The notes: generated by a model from the sequence alone, not told the origin. A DNA stretch of 64,000 nt from Pedobacter nyackensis (GCF_900176505.1 NZ_FWYB01000020.1:1-64000), one strand, 5' to 3'; counted from the first letter of the stretch, positions 7,727 through 18,038 are shown. Numbers and translations are program-made.

Positions 7727-10579
7727 TTAAGGTTTTTCACCTGACAGGTCAAAACCCCAGGTTTTGCCTTTCTCAGTAGCAGGGATACCCTCAACCATCC
7801 ATACCGGAGCTTTTGTATCCTTTAGGTAATAATCAAAAAACTGTTGCTCTCTGATCTGTATGTCTTTTCTGTTTTGACGCTGCATTAAATTATGTCCGTC
7901 GTTGTTGTAGTTTAACAACCATACTGGTTTACCTAATCTTCTTAAACCGGTAAACATTTCAATTCCCTGATACCATGGTACGGCTCCATCGGCATCATTA
8001 GCCATAACAACAACCGGAGTGTTTACCTTAGGGAAATGGAACAATGGTGAATTTTCTATATAAAGCTCCGGTTTTTCCCATAGGGTTGCACCAATACGAC
8101 TCTGCGTTTTTTCGTACTGAAATTGTCTGTTCATTCCGCTTTCCCAACGCATACCACCATAAGCTGAGGTCATGTTTACTACTGGGGCACCTGCCCATGC
8201 AGCTGCATACATATTGGTTCTGGTAATTAAGTGGGCCACCTGATAACCGCCCCAACTTTGTCCCTGTATACCGATTTTAGCACCATTTACCCATGAGTTT
8301 CTCTTTAAATTTTCAACGCCTGAGTTGATGTATTCTTCCGCAGACTTGCCCGGATAGCCTGTCTCGTAGCTGATGTCTGGTGCAAATACCAGGTATTCGT
8401 TACTTACAAAAAACGGGATGTTTAATCTTGATGGAGTAGGTGCAGGGGCCTGGTAGCCGTAAAGTCCTTCTGATAGTTTCTCATAGAAATACACAATCAT
8501 TGGGTATTTTTTTGCAGGATCGAAGTTTTCTGGCTTGTATAAGATGCCTTCAGCATTAAAGCCTTTAGGTGTTGTCCATTTTACCAGCTCAGCAGTCCCC
8601 CAATTGTAATTCTGTTGTTGAGGGTTAGTATTGCTGAGTTTTACCTGCGTTTTCATATCCGTTGATACATAAACATTAGGAGAGTTTACATAATTTCCCT
8701 TGTCAAAAATGAAACGCTCTGCGTCTTTAGCTTTAACAAGATCCGTGTAAGTCATCTTTTCCATGACTACAAGCTCTGGATTTTTACGGTCGCCAATGTT
8801 TTTTTTATACCAACCATGCTCTTTAGTGGCATTGTTAAAGGTATTTAACCAGATGGTTTCCTTCTTGCCTAAAAATTTGCTTTCAGGATCTAATTTTTCA
8901 TAACGGAAAGTAAGCTTGTTTTGTCGGCCAAATCCATTAGTTATATTTTGAGCTGCAGTTTTGCCATCCGGAGAAAATTCCCAGATGTCGTAACGATCGT
9001 AAATCAATACCGCTTTATCATCTTCTACCCATGTTGCTAGTCCGTATGCTCCCGGATCATCAGGTACGTCATTTTCTTCATCAACAAACTTAACACTCAT
9101 ACCATTGTTCAAATGGGTAGTTTTTGCGGTAAGCACATTGAAAGTATACCAGTTCGAAGTTCTCTTGTCGAAATAAAGGATGTACTTTCCGGCAGGAGAG
9201 GTCATTACTGATCCGCTTAAGCGTTCAATAATCTTCTTTCTTGATCCTGTTTTTGTATCAACCAGGTAATAGTCTCTTAATGAACCACCAGCCCATTGCG
9301 ACTGTAATCTGTTGCCATAATCAGTTGAGGCCAGTACGAAATTGGCATTTCCTTCATTTACGGGCATAGCATCCGGTAGTTTTACATCAGTTAAAGGGAT
9401 GATTTTTGGATCGCTGCTAAATATTTCAATTGCAGATAGATATGATTTTTTAAGGTCTTTTTCCAGATTTTTTAATTGCATTGGCTGCAAGTAATCGTCT
9501 TTATAACTCCAGATATCAAGTTTGGCATTTTCAAAATCAACTAAAGTAGTGTCTTTAGGTGTTTTTACCGGAGCAATACCGAAGAACAGCTTGTTGCCAT
9601 CTTTACTGAAAATTAGTTTGGCATCGCCATTAACAACCCATTTGGCGGGCATTCCAGTAATCCCATTGTCGACTAAAATCTGTGCGGTATCAAGGGTAGG
9701 AGAATTGTAATAAATGTTAAAATCTTTGATTTCCTGTTTCTCAGGGCTTTTTTCTCCTAAGAACACAAGGTATTCACCTTCCTCATTAAAAATGAAGTTT
9801 TTGAAGTTACCTTTTCCGTTAACCAATGTTTTTAGCGTTCCTTTTTCAGTATTGAAAAGAAACACGCCCATAGGGGCAGATTTTTCTTTCTTTGAACCAG
9901 AGCTTGCAAAAACCAGTTGTTTACCGTTTTTATTGAAGCTGTAGTCTGTTACAAATTTGAAAGTGCGTTCAGCTCCGGTAATTAAGTTCTTAAAAATCAG
10001 GTCTGTCCCTTCTGTTTTGCTTTTAGTGTCAAGCTCCTGAGCAAAAGTAATGGCACTATCTTCTTTTTTTTCTGGTGTTGGAGTTGTACCTGCAGATTTT
10101 GCTTTTTTAGCTGTATCTAATGGTTTGTCCAATAGATAAGCCATTACTGAAGCTCCATCTTCGGGCATTTTGTAAGATTTAACTCTAGCTACTTTAACAA
10201 TGGCTGAATTGCCAAGGTTAGCAATACCTAATGAATCTTTTGTCATTTCCTCAGGCTTCTTCTTTTTAATCCTTGCCTCGCGAATATCCTTGTATAAGGG
10301 TTTAATGACAAAGGCAGCGTATTTTGAATCTTTACTGAACTGTAAATTTGTTCCTCTGGCCACATTTAGCTTCGTATTGGCCATCAGGTTGTTCAGGTAT
10401 AACATTGCATCACCTTCCTGTTTATTTATGCTGTAAGCAACCCATAATCCATTATTGGATAGTTGCTTTGCACCAACAGCCTCCCAATTGTTGTAAACGC
10501 TATGGTCTAAAGGCTTTTTTTGTGCAAAACTTACGCTTGCAGGGAATAAAAGTAAAAGTGGAATCAGTTTTTTTAACAT
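7727..10579 (-). CDS. Secreted S9 family peptidase (prolyl oligopeptidase type)
   Basis: About 950 residues from the ATG at 10579, which opens a clean signal peptide (MLKKLIPLLLLFPASVSFAQ); the in-frame ATG at 10615 adds 12 polar residues and is less likely. A beta-propeller-like region fills most of the protein, and the C-terminal alpha/beta-hydrolase domain carries the nucleophile motif GQSWGG (Ser about 775), an acid in NDADGAVPW and a histidine in NNDGHNL. These make the S9 catalytic triad. Such periplasmic enzymes cut oligopeptides, often after proline, or release N-terminal peptides. It is a single gene; the yidC terminator lies upstream of it. A second S9 enzyme sits at 40120-42291. 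Confidence 0.9.
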   Translation of the reverse strand: MLKKLIPLLLLFPASVSFAQKKPLDHSVYNNWEAVGAKQLSNNGLWVAYSINKQEGDAMLYLNNLMANTKLNVARGTNLQFSKDSKYAAFVIKPLYKDIREARIKKKKPEEMTKDSLGIANLGNSAIVKVARVKSYKMPEDGASVMAYLLDKPLDTAKKAKSAGTTPTPEKKEDSAITFAQELDTKSKTEGTDLIFKNLITGAERTFKFVTDYSFNKNGKQLVFASSGSKKEKSAPMGVFLFNTEKGTLKTLVNGKGNFKNFIFNEEGEYLVFLGEKSPEKQEIKDFNIYYNSPTLDTAQILVDNGITGMPAKWVVNGDAKLIFSKDGNKLFFGIAPVKTPKDTTLVDFENAKLDIWSYKDDYLQPMQLKNLEKDLKKSYLSAIEIFSSDPKIIPLTDVKLPDAMPVNEGNANFVLASTDYGNRLQSQWAGGSLRDYYLVDTKTGSRKKIIERLSGSVMTSPAGKYILYFDKRTSNWYTFNVLTAKTTHLNNGMSVKFVDEENDVPDDPGAYGLATWVEDDKAVLIYDRYDIWEFSPDGKTAAQNITNGFGRQNKLTFRYEKLDPESKFLGKKETIWLNTFNNATKEHGWYKKNIGDRKNPELVVMEKMTYTDLVKAKDAERFIFDKGNYVNSPNVYVSTDMKTQVKLSNTNPQQQNYNWGTAELVKWTTPKGFNAEGILYKPENFDPAKKYPMIVYFYEKLSEGLYGYQAPAPTPSRLNIPFFVSNEYLVFAPDISYETGYPGKSAEEYINSGVENLKRNSWVNGAKIGIQGQSWGGYQVAHLITRTNMYAAAWAGAPVVNMTSAYGGMRWESGMNRQFQYEKTQSRIGATLWEKPELYIENSPLFHFPKVNTPVVVMANDADGAVPWYQGIEMFTGLRRLGKPVWLLNYNNDGHNLMQRQNRKDIQIREQQFFDYYLKDTKAPVWMVEGIPATEKGKTWGFDLSGEKP

Positions 10580-10696
10580 GTTTAATGATTGTGGTTTATG
10601 ACCTTTTGAGTTCAATCTATAAAAATTGGAATTTTTATACAGATATCCTTATTTGTACGTCAAATTTTACAATGAATAGGTTATTTATGGATATAA

Positions 10697-10734
10697 AAAA
10701 GGGGCTGTATCAAGTTCATGATACAGCCCCTTTT
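10697..10734 (-). terminator. Terminator of the pyrG-yidC operon
   Basis: GGGGCTGTATCA at 10701-10712 pairs perfectly with TGATACAGCCCC at 10719-10730 (12 bp, 6-nt loop). On the minus strand the hairpin is followed by a run of Ts just after the yidC stop. Confidence 0.9.
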
Positions 10735-10753
10735 AGTAAAATAGCTATTATGA

Positions 10754-12553
10754 TTATTTATTCTTTTTTTGCTGTGCAGCAGTTTGTTGCTGTTGACGCA
10801 TATAGTCTTCTAATTTGGCACTGAATCTTGATTTCTTTTTCTCTTCTGCAGGTTTAGTTTTGTTTTCCTGCAATGTTCTGTGAATCTTTTCATCATCAAC
10901 CATTGTTTTGATCAGGAACTGTTGAGCAAATGTTAACATGTTCGCCAGGAAATAATAGTAGTTTAATCCTGATGGATAGCTGTTCAGTACACCTAAGAAA
11001 ATGATTGGCATGATATAACCAATATATTTCATTTGTCCTGTTGCACCAGAGATCTGGTTGTTGAAATAAGTATAGATCAGTGTAGATATGGTCATCAACA
11101 CACACATCAAACTCAAGTGATCACCAATAAGTGGAATGTTAAAGCCAAACTTGATGAAATCATCATAAGTAGAAAGATCTTTCATCCATAAGAATGATTC
11201 GCCTCTTAATTCAAATAAGTTAGGGAAGAAGAAGAAGAAAGCCATTACAAAAGGCAATTGCAGCAACATTGGCAAACAACCTCCTAATGGATTTACACCT
11301 ACTTGTTTATAAAGTTTTAAGTACTCTTGTTGTAATAGTGTAGGATTATCTTCGCCAACTTTAGCTTTTATCTCATCCATTTCAGGCTTCAAAATTCTCA
11401 TTTTGGCCATTGAAAGGTATGACTTGTAAGTTAAAGGCGACATAGCCACTTTTAGCATGATGGTTAAAAGCAGAATGATTAATCCGTAGTTCCAGCCAAA
11501 GCTTTCCAGGAACTTAAATACAGGCAAAACAATAAATCTGTTGATGTATTTAAGTGGCCAGTAGCCCATGTCTACTTGTTTTTCCAGTTCGAAGCCTTGT
11601 TCTTTTAAGGTGTCGAATTTATTGGTACCGAAATAGAAAGTCATGCCATAGCTTTGTGAAGCTAGTTGGTTAAAAGGCATGCTCATGTTAGCACCGTACC
11701 ATTTAATTTTACCTGGTTCTGTAAGTACTTTAACTTCAAGATCACCTTTTTCAAACGCATCTTTAGGGATTAACGCTGCACTGAAAAATTGTTGTTTAAA
11801 GGAGAACCATTGGATTTTGCCTTCCTTAAGGTCTTCTTTAACATCTTTAGCAACACCTAAGTGATCAGGGTTTTTATCTACATATTTATAATATGGTGCA
11901 GCGTGTTCCTGTTCTTTTTTACTTGATTTTTCTTGTTCAAGTAAAGTTGCTTCCCAATTTAAAGTGATGGTATTGTTTTGAATAATCTGATTTAAACCAT
12001 TAAGGTTCATGTTTAAACCTACCTGACTGCTATTTGGCTTCAGATCATATACATATTCAATGTATTTGTCTGCTGCATAATTAGCACGCATGCTGATGCT
12101 TCCTGCATTTTGTGTAGCTGTAAAATACAAATCATTTGTATTTACCATCTTACCACCAATGTTCAGGTTTAAACCAAATTTATTCTGATCGCCATCGAAT
12201 AGAATAACCGGTTTTCCATTATAAGTGTTGTGCCCTTTAACTTGTACTGATAAAATTTTACCGCCTTTATTGCTGAAAGTCAGTTTTAATTTTTCATTTT
12301 CAAGCAGACTCGTTTGTACTGTTCCGCTAATGTTGCCACCAAAAGGTCCTTTTAATGCTGCTGAATCTACTACGGGTATTGGTGCAATGGTAGCTGCAGG
12401 GGTAGGAGCAACAACTCCGGTTTTTTCAAGTGAATCAGTTCTATGTTTTTCCTGAATTGATTTCATTTCAGCCTCGCTCGGCTTGAAAAAATAAAAAGAA
12501 CCGGCTAAAACGATCATGATCAGGAATAATCCTGTAAACGTATTTCTATCCAT
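10754..12553 (-). CDS. yidC: Membrane protein insertase YidC
   Basis: 599 residues. An N-terminal membrane anchor (FTGLFLIMIVLAGSFYFF) is followed by a large periplasmic beta-domain and then the conserved five-helix insertase core from about residue 350, with the MKVAMSPLTYKSYLSMAKM, NPLGGCLPMLLQLPFVMAFF and MPIIFLGVLNSYPSGLNYYY segments. YidC inserts inner-membrane proteins alone or with SecYEG. The C-terminal tail is basic and glutamine-rich (RQQQQTAAQQKKNK). pyrG lies 20 bp upstream on the same strand, so the two form an operon, ended by the hairpin at 10697-10734. Confidence 0.97.
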   Translation of the reverse strand: MDRNTFTGLFLIMIVLAGSFYFFKPSEAEMKSIQEKHRTDSLEKTGVVAPTPAATIAPIPVVDSAALKGPFGGNISGTVQTSLLENEKLKLTFSNKGGKILSVQVKGHNTYNGKPVILFDGDQNKFGLNLNIGGKMVNTNDLYFTATQNAGSISMRANYAADKYIEYVYDLKPNSSQVGLNMNLNGLNQIIQNNTITLNWEATLLEQEKSSKKEQEHAAPYYKYVDKNPDHLGVAKDVKEDLKEGKIQWFSFKQQFFSAALIPKDAFEKGDLEVKVLTEPGKIKWYGANMSMPFNQLASQSYGMTFYFGTNKFDTLKEQGFELEKQVDMGYWPLKYINRFIVLPVFKFLESFGWNYGLIILLLTIMLKVAMSPLTYKSYLSMAKMRILKPEMDEIKAKVGEDNPTLLQQEYLKLYKQVGVNPLGGCLPMLLQLPFVMAFFFFFPNLFELRGESFLWMKDLSTYDDFIKFGFNIPLIGDHLSLMCVLMTISTLIYTYFNNQISGATGQMKYIGYIMPIIFLGVLNSYPSGLNYYYFLANMLTFAQQFLIKTMVDDEKIHRTLQENKTKPAEEKKKSRFSAKLEDYMRQQQQTAAQQKKNK

Positions 12554-12573
12554 TATTGTTAATTAAACGCTTA

Positions 12574-14190
12574 TTATTTTGTTTTTTTCTTCGCAAACTC
12601 CATCGCAGCGGCGACAAATTTAACAAAAAGTGGGTGAGGATTAGCAACAGTTGATTTTAATTCAGGGTGAAATTGTCCACCAACAAAGAAAGGATGGTTT
12701 TTAAGTTCAACAATTTCAACAAGATTGCTTTCTGGATTAACACCTGAAGCGATCATTCCAGCTTCTTCGTACTGATTCAGGTAAGCACTGTTAAATTCAT
12801 AGCGATGTCTGTGACGCTCAGTAATGTGCGCTTTTCCATAAGCAGTAAAGGCTTTAGTACCTTTTTTCAAATCACATGGGTAAGAGCCTAAACGCATAGT
12901 ACCCCCTTTAGCGGTAACGTTTTTCTGATCTTCCATCATGTTGATCACAGGATGTACACTGTTTTCATCAATTTCAGTAGTATTAGCACCTTCCAGCCCT
13001 AATACATTACGGCCGAATTCGATTACCGCACATTGCATACCTAAACAAATACCGAAGAATGGTACGTTGTTTTCTCTCACATATTTAATGGTATCGATTT
13101 TTCCTTCAATACCGCGACTTCCAAAGCCCGGAGCAACCAATACACCATCTAAATGGGCAAGTTTTTCTTTTGCATTGTCAGGATAGATACCTTCTGAGTG
13201 GATATACTCAACTTTTACCTTGCATTCATTTCTTGAACCGGCATGAACGAAGGATTCGATGATTGATTTATAAGCATCAGGTAGTTCTACGTATTTACCA
13301 ACTAAACCAATTTTCACTTCGGATGTTGGGTTTTTTAAACGGCCAAGGAAATCTTTCCATTTCTCCATGTCCGGCTCGTTTTTCTGTGCAAGTTTAAGCT
13401 TGCTCAACACGGTTTTATCCAATTGCTCCTTCATCATTAACAAAGGAACATCGTAAATCGTAGAGGCATCAATAGACTCGATTACCGCATTAACATTTAC
13501 ATTACAGAATAATGCAATTTTTTTACGGATATCAAGTGAAATAGGACGTTCTGAACGGCAAACCAAAATATCAGGTTGGATACCATATTCCAGCAATGCT
13601 TTTACAGAGTGTTGTGTTGGCTTGGTTTTTAACTCACCTGCAGCAGCAAGGTAAGGGATTAAGGTCAGGTGGATAACAATAGCGTTATGTGCACCTTCTT
13701 CCCACTTAAACTGGCGTACAGCCTCTATAAATGGTAAAGATTCGATATCTCCCACGGTTCCGCCCAGCTCAGTGATTACGATATCATATTTACCGGTTTC
13801 ACCTAACAAACGCATGTTTCTTTTGATCTCATCAGTAATGTGAGGAACAACCTGAACAGTTTTTCCAAGGTATTCACCTTGTCTTTCTTTGTTGATTACA
13901 TTCTGATAAATACGACCTGTGGTAACATTATTCGCTTGAGAAGTAGGGACGTTTAAGAAACGCTCATAGTGACCAAGATCAAGATCTGTTTCGGCACCAT
14001 CTTCGGTAACGTAGCACTCCCCATGTTCATAAGGGTTTAATGTTCCCGGATCAATATTGATATACGGGTCGAACTTTTGGATGGTAACACTATAGCCTCG
14101 TGCTTGTAATAATTTGGCTAAAGAAGCGGAGATGATGCCCTTACCTAATGAGGAAGTAACACCGCCCGTAACAAAAATATACTTAGTCAT
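12574..14190 (-). CDS. pyrG: CTP synthase
   Basis: 538 residues, full length. The N-terminal synthetase domain starts TKYIFVTGGVTSSLGKGI with the P-loop-like ATP site; the C-terminal class I glutamine amidotransferase has the nucleophile motif FFGICLGMQC and the His/Glu of GGQFHPE. The enzyme turns UTP, ATP and glutamine into CTP in the cytosol. It is the first gene of an operon with yidC, 20 bp apart. A -7 box (minus strand TAACTTTG, 14254-14261) lies 64 bp upstream, overlapping a TTTGTA-N5-TACAAA inverted repeat. Confidence 0.98.
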   Translation of the reverse strand: MTKYIFVTGGVTSSLGKGIISASLAKLLQARGYSVTIQKFDPYINIDPGTLNPYEHGECYVTEDGAETDLDLGHYERFLNVPTSQANNVTTGRIYQNVINKERQGEYLGKTVQVVPHITDEIKRNMRLLGETGKYDIVITELGGTVGDIESLPFIEAVRQFKWEEGAHNAIVIHLTLIPYLAAAGELKTKPTQHSVKALLEYGIQPDILVCRSERPISLDIRKKIALFCNVNVNAVIESIDASTIYDVPLLMMKEQLDKTVLSKLKLAQKNEPDMEKWKDFLGRLKNPTSEVKIGLVGKYVELPDAYKSIIESFVHAGSRNECKVKVEYIHSEGIYPDNAKEKLAHLDGVLVAPGFGSRGIEGKIDTIKYVRENNVPFFGICLGMQCAVIEFGRNVLGLEGANTTEIDENSVHPVINMMEDQKNVTAKGGTMRLGSYPCDLKKGTKAFTAYGKAHITERHRHRYEFNSAYLNQYEEAGMIASGVNPESNLVEIVELKNHPFFVGGQFHPELKSTVANPHPLFVKFVAAAMEFAKKKTK

Positions 14191-14240
14191 GTTTGTGATT
14201 TTCTGAAATAAAGCAGCAATTGTATCGATACTTTATTGTT

Positions 14241-14261
14241 TTTGTACGGGATACAAAGTTA
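14241..14261 (-). promoter_or_regulatory. Putative pyrG promoter -7 box with overlapping inverted repeat
   Basis: The minus strand reads TAACTTTG at 14254-14261. TTTGTA (14241-14246) and TACAAA (14252-14257) form a 6-5-6 inverted repeat across the expected transcription start, a possible operator or a tiny leader hairpin. No good -33 element is seen. Confidence 0.45.
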
Positions 14262-14345
14262 GCAAATAAAACCAAAGGCATTGGCTCTTTTTGTAAAAAA
14301 TCAATAAATTAAGAAAGATATGGTAAAATCTTAGCGCATAAAAAG

Positions 14346-15110
14346 TTACAGTGTATAACCGTATAGCCTTTTCTTTGCTTCTTCAGATTTTTCTTTTTTA
14401 TTGTGATTGTAACGGGTAAATAATTCGAGGAGTTTGTTTAAATCCTTCTCAGTTTCTATTTTTTTTCCTTTTGTTGCGGGTGTAATTTCAGCCTGGTGAT
14501 TGGCGAAGCCTTCCACCTTTGTGGCAAACCAGGTAGTGTTGTAGCGTGGGATAGCTAAACCTAATATCGTACCGGGTAATCCGCTAAAACCTTCGGGACC
14601 TCCCCGCAGTAAAATCTCATCTGTATAAAAAGCTACCACATATATAGTGTCGTGAATTACACCTATGGCCTTGCGGCATTCATAACCTACAATAGTTCTT
14701 ACGTCATGCATAATTTTCCATTTAACACCTGGAATGGTGTCTGTAAGGAGGTAATCATCTTCCATGATACTACGCCTTAATATTCTGTTTTTTTTGCTAT
14801 AGTCGGTATAGATTTCATTTGTTTGACTTCCGAAAGAAAAGGAGAATGGGCCGAAGTTCTTGTTTTCTTCTTCTTTCTTTACCTGTTTGTACAACGATTT
14901 TTCCTGATCAAAAAGGAGCTCCCAATTGCTGAGTGCATATTTTTTCATTTTCTCTTTAGCCTCTTCCGGAATCGGGCTGTTTTCGAACGCCCGGATCAGA
15001 TTTACCTTCTTCTCGAAAGTGATTTTTCCATAGGGAATAAAGGTCTGCTGTGCTTTTAACACAAGGAAGCAATTGCATAAAAGAAATAAAACTATAGCCC
15101 TTTGTCTCAT
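14346..15110 (-). CDS. GLPGLI family secreted protein
   Basis: 254 residues with a signal peptide ending near residue 20 (LLCNCFLVLKAQ). The family signature is visible around residue 180 as GFSGLPGTILGLAIP, in the position of the GLPGLI motif. The rest is rich in beta-strands and Lys/Glu. The function of the family is unknown; members in Bacteroidota are often next to outer-membrane receptors. Here the start codon directly abuts the stop of the receptor gene at 15111-17897, which is strong evidence for cotranslation and for a shared job at the cell envelope. The tail is lysine-rich. Confidence 0.85.
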   Translation of the reverse strand: MRQRAIVLFLLCNCFLVLKAQQTFIPYGKITFEKKVNLIRAFENSPIPEEAKEKMKKYALSNWELLFDQEKSLYKQVKKEEENKNFGPFSFSFGSQTNEIYTDYSKKNRILRRSIMEDDYLLTDTIPGVKWKIMHDVRTIVGYECRKAIGVIHDTIYVVAFYTDEILLRGGPEGFSGLPGTILGLAIPRYNTTWFATKVEGFANHQAEITPATKGKKIETEKDLNKLLELFTRYNHNKKEKSEEAKKRLYGYTL

Positions 15111-17897
15111 TTAATCAATTATTTTTGCAACTGCTTTTTTTATAAAATTACCACTTAAATTCCAGTTTATCCCAATTAACACGTAACGGGGAATATAACT
15201 ATAGGTATTTTCACTTTTAACGTTACCTCCTACAAATCTATTGTATCCTATTTTCTGGTTTAGGATATCGGTAACTGATATTTTAAACTCCAGGGTTTCA
15301 TTTTTGAGTACTTTGGTAGATAAATGGCTGTTCCAAATGGCTGTGTTAAGATCTTGCCCAAATGTGGAAGTCGCTGGGCGGAAGGAAAGGGAAAAGGATG
15401 TATTAAACTCAAGTTTAAAAGGCAATTGTACTGTGCCCGAAATTTCATGATCATGGGTAATACTTTTTCCGTCATTGATTTCCCCAATAGATGATTTACC
15501 GGTCATAAGCGCAAGGGTAGGAGTGTAACTGAACTCAACCTTAGGAGCATAATAATTAAAGGAACCTCTTAAATCATATTGCATGTTTGATGCTTTATTC
15601 TCTGTTGCATTTATTAAGGCTATAGTATTTGAACTGCTGAAACCTAAGTCTGCACCTAAGCGTATATGGGCTTTAGAAAAGCCTTTTGAATAGCTCAGGT
15701 TACCGTTTATTGAATTGTTACCATTGGCATTGATAAAGCTGGATATACGTTTATTAAAATCGTCGACCAGCTCTGTATTTACGATGGCATTGTTGGTAAA
15801 GCTATAATTGAAATTAATGGAAATATATTGATCCGATTTGAATTGAAAGCTATTGTAGTTTAATCCAAAACTGTTAGTGAAAGAGGGTCTTAAACCTGAA
15901 TTCCCAATTACCTGATATAGAGGAGTGTTGATCTGTCTTACCGGTTGTAATTGGTCTATACTTGGCTGTTGCATGAAACCGTTGTAATTAACAATTAAGC
16001 TGGTGTTATTGTTAACCTTATAAAACAGGTTTGTTCTGGGCGAAAGGTTAAGGTAATTTCTTTTGAAATCTGTTCCCTTATCCTGATCATTCAATTCGAA
16101 ATTGGTTTGGGTAGCTTCTAATCCACTGGATATAGAGAATCTTTGGTAGCTATACTGCAAAATCATTTTACCCACATTTGAAAAATTAAGGAACTTAAAG
16201 TCATTACTTAAAGAATCAATTTTGTTTGCATCATCTTTGATGTTGTCGAAAACCATCCGGTTACTACCTGATGATATGGTTTTAAAGCTATATCCAGCCT
16301 CAAGAGTCCACTTTTTAGAAATCGGATTGGTGTAATTAATTCTTGTGCCCAGCGAATTCTGTGTTCCCCAATTTTCTTTCCTAAGGTCGGTACGTTCATC
16401 TCTGTCGATCAAGCCCGTACTGTTGAAATAATTGGTCAGGTTTAAGCTGTTTTCTGTGTTTTTGTTGGTCTGGCTTTCGGGTTGGATATCTATTGATAGT
16501 GTGCGCCCTCTTTTTTTGTATTTCCTCGACCAGTTTATATTTCCGTTATAAATTTCATTTGTTCCATGTCCGCTATTTCGCTGGTTATTCTGACTAATAA
16601 AAAAGCCGTTATCGCCTTGTGTTCCACTCGAGCTTTGTGAGCTGTTTTGATTTCGTTTTTTACTAAGACCAAAAGATACTTTTAAGGTCGACAGTGGGTT
16701 TATGGTATAATTGTATGTTCCCCTTAATGATTCTCCTGCTGAATTGGCAATATTGTCGGTTTTACCTGCACTGGTAAATTTGGTGTCGTTGGGTAGTAAT
16801 TCTTCAGAATTATATGTGGTATGGTTCACATTATCATTGTTGAAGCTTTTAAAATTGATTTTAAGCCCCATTTTATTGTCTCTGAATTTATCAGCATAAT
16901 AAGCCCCCAAGCTTAAATTTTTTGGCAAGCCGGCCGAGTTGATGTTGTAATCGTCATCATCTGTATCAGAAACGTACATGATAGAGCTACCATCATCACC
17001 TACTTCAATCAGGTCGTAATCTTCCCCCTTCAGTTTTCTCATCGAATTATTGATTTTCGATTCATTATTTAAACTGGAATAGGTGCCATAAATTGCTGCT
17101 TTTAGCTTGTTTTTGAAGAGTCCTACCATTCCTCCGTAATCACCAAGATCCGACATATTAGTATTTAGGTCGAGCGTTGACAGATAGCCGTTTTTAGCAT
17201 TTTCTTTGAGTTTTATATTGATGGTTTTGTTTTTTATCCCATCATCTATACCTGTCAGATCAGCACTTTTACTTTTTCTATCATATACCTGAATTTCATC
17301 CACGGCATTGGCCTTTAAATATTTTGTAGCCAGGAGTGGGTCATCACCAAAAAACTCATCTCCATCTACAAGTACTGTTTTTACAGCTTTCCCTTGTGCT
17401 TTGATATTTCCGTTTTTATCCACTTCAATACCAGGTAATCTTTTTAGTAGTTCTTGCACGTTGGCATTGGTGCGGACAGCGAAGCTATCGGCCTGGAAAA
17501 CGAGGGTATCACCTTTCAACCGGACTGCATTTTTTGAAGCTTGTATAACAACTTCCTTTAGAAGTTTGGATTTTAACTCCATATTAATGACACCCATATC
17601 GAGATTGGCATTATCGGATAATTTTAAATCACGAATGTAATCGGCCATTTTGGGATAGGAGATTAAAACTCTATAATTACCCTTTTGCAGGTTTTCGAAC
17701 TGAAAGAATCCTTGTTTGTCAGTCCGCGTGGTTTTTACCAGTATGGAGTCGGCAGCGTTAATAAGTAGTACGGAACTGTGTTCTAGCTTTCTTTTTTCTA
17801 CGGCATCCGTAACCAAGCCCTTTATATTTGCTTTTTGTGCTAAAGCTGAAAAAAAAGGCAATAGGAAGAGAATAAGGATGAAAGTCTTTTTGAGCAT
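15111..17897 (-). CDS. TonB-dependent-receptor-like outer-membrane beta-barrel protein
   Basis: 928 residues. A signal peptide (LILFLLPFFSALAQ) is followed by a carboxypeptidase-regulatory-like domain (KANIKGLVTDAVEKRKLEHS), a plug-like region near 110-240 (ELLKRLPGIEVDKNG, VLVDGDEFFGDDP) and a long barrel of the OMP_b-brl_3 type. It probably imports or binds an unknown ligand at the outer membrane. It forms a two-gene operon with the GLPGLI gene, whose start follows this stop without a gap. The TonB box is not obvious, so it could also be a TonB-independent barrel of the same superfamily. Confidence 0.85.
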   Translation of the reverse strand: MLKKTFILILFLLPFFSALAQKANIKGLVTDAVEKRKLEHSSVLLINAADSILVKTTRTDKQGFFQFENLQKGNYRVLISYPKMADYIRDLKLSDNANLDMGVINMELKSKLLKEVVIQASKNAVRLKGDTLVFQADSFAVRTNANVQELLKRLPGIEVDKNGNIKAQGKAVKTVLVDGDEFFGDDPLLATKYLKANAVDEIQVYDRKSKSADLTGIDDGIKNKTINIKLKENAKNGYLSTLDLNTNMSDLGDYGGMVGLFKNKLKAAIYGTYSSLNNESKINNSMRKLKGEDYDLIEVGDDGSSIMYVSDTDDDDYNINSAGLPKNLSLGAYYADKFRDNKMGLKINFKSFNNDNVNHTTYNSEELLPNDTKFTSAGKTDNIANSAGESLRGTYNYTINPLSTLKVSFGLSKKRNQNSSQSSSGTQGDNGFFISQNNQRNSGHGTNEIYNGNINWSRKYKKRGRTLSIDIQPESQTNKNTENSLNLTNYFNSTGLIDRDERTDLRKENWGTQNSLGTRINYTNPISKKWTLEAGYSFKTISSGSNRMVFDNIKDDANKIDSLSNDFKFLNFSNVGKMILQYSYQRFSISSGLEATQTNFELNDQDKGTDFKRNYLNLSPRTNLFYKVNNNTSLIVNYNGFMQQPSIDQLQPVRQINTPLYQVIGNSGLRPSFTNSFGLNYNSFQFKSDQYISINFNYSFTNNAIVNTELVDDFNKRISSFINANGNNSINGNLSYSKGFSKAHIRLGADLGFSSSNTIALINATENKASNMQYDLRGSFNYYAPKVEFSYTPTLALMTGKSSIGEINDGKSITHDHEISGTVQLPFKLEFNTSFSLSFRPATSTFGQDLNTAIWNSHLSTKVLKNETLEFKISVTDILNQKIGYNRFVGGNVKSENTYSYIPRYVLIGINWNLSGNFIKKAVAKIID

Positions 17898-18005
17898 AAA
17901 TTACCTGGTAGTAAGAGCGTAATGCTTAAAGCTAAGAAAATTTTGTTTTTCGCATTAATAATTTGAAATTATATTGTTTTTTTTGGAGTCAGGGCCAAGG
18001 GCTTT

Positions 18006-18038
18006 GGTTGTATTTGCTTCATGCAAAAGTCACCAACC
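18006..18038 (+). other. Nested hairpin in the intergenic region
   Basis: GGTTG (18006-18010) pairs with CAACC (18034-18038), and inside it TTTGC (18013-18017) pairs with GCAAA (18023-18027) around a 5-nt loop. This could be part of a structured RNA; no known family is recognised. Confidence 0.4.

Noticed and set aside
10348..10824. 158-codon plus-strand frame across the S9 peptidase start and yidC end
   Set aside because: It crosses a strong terminator and two clear minus-strand genes.
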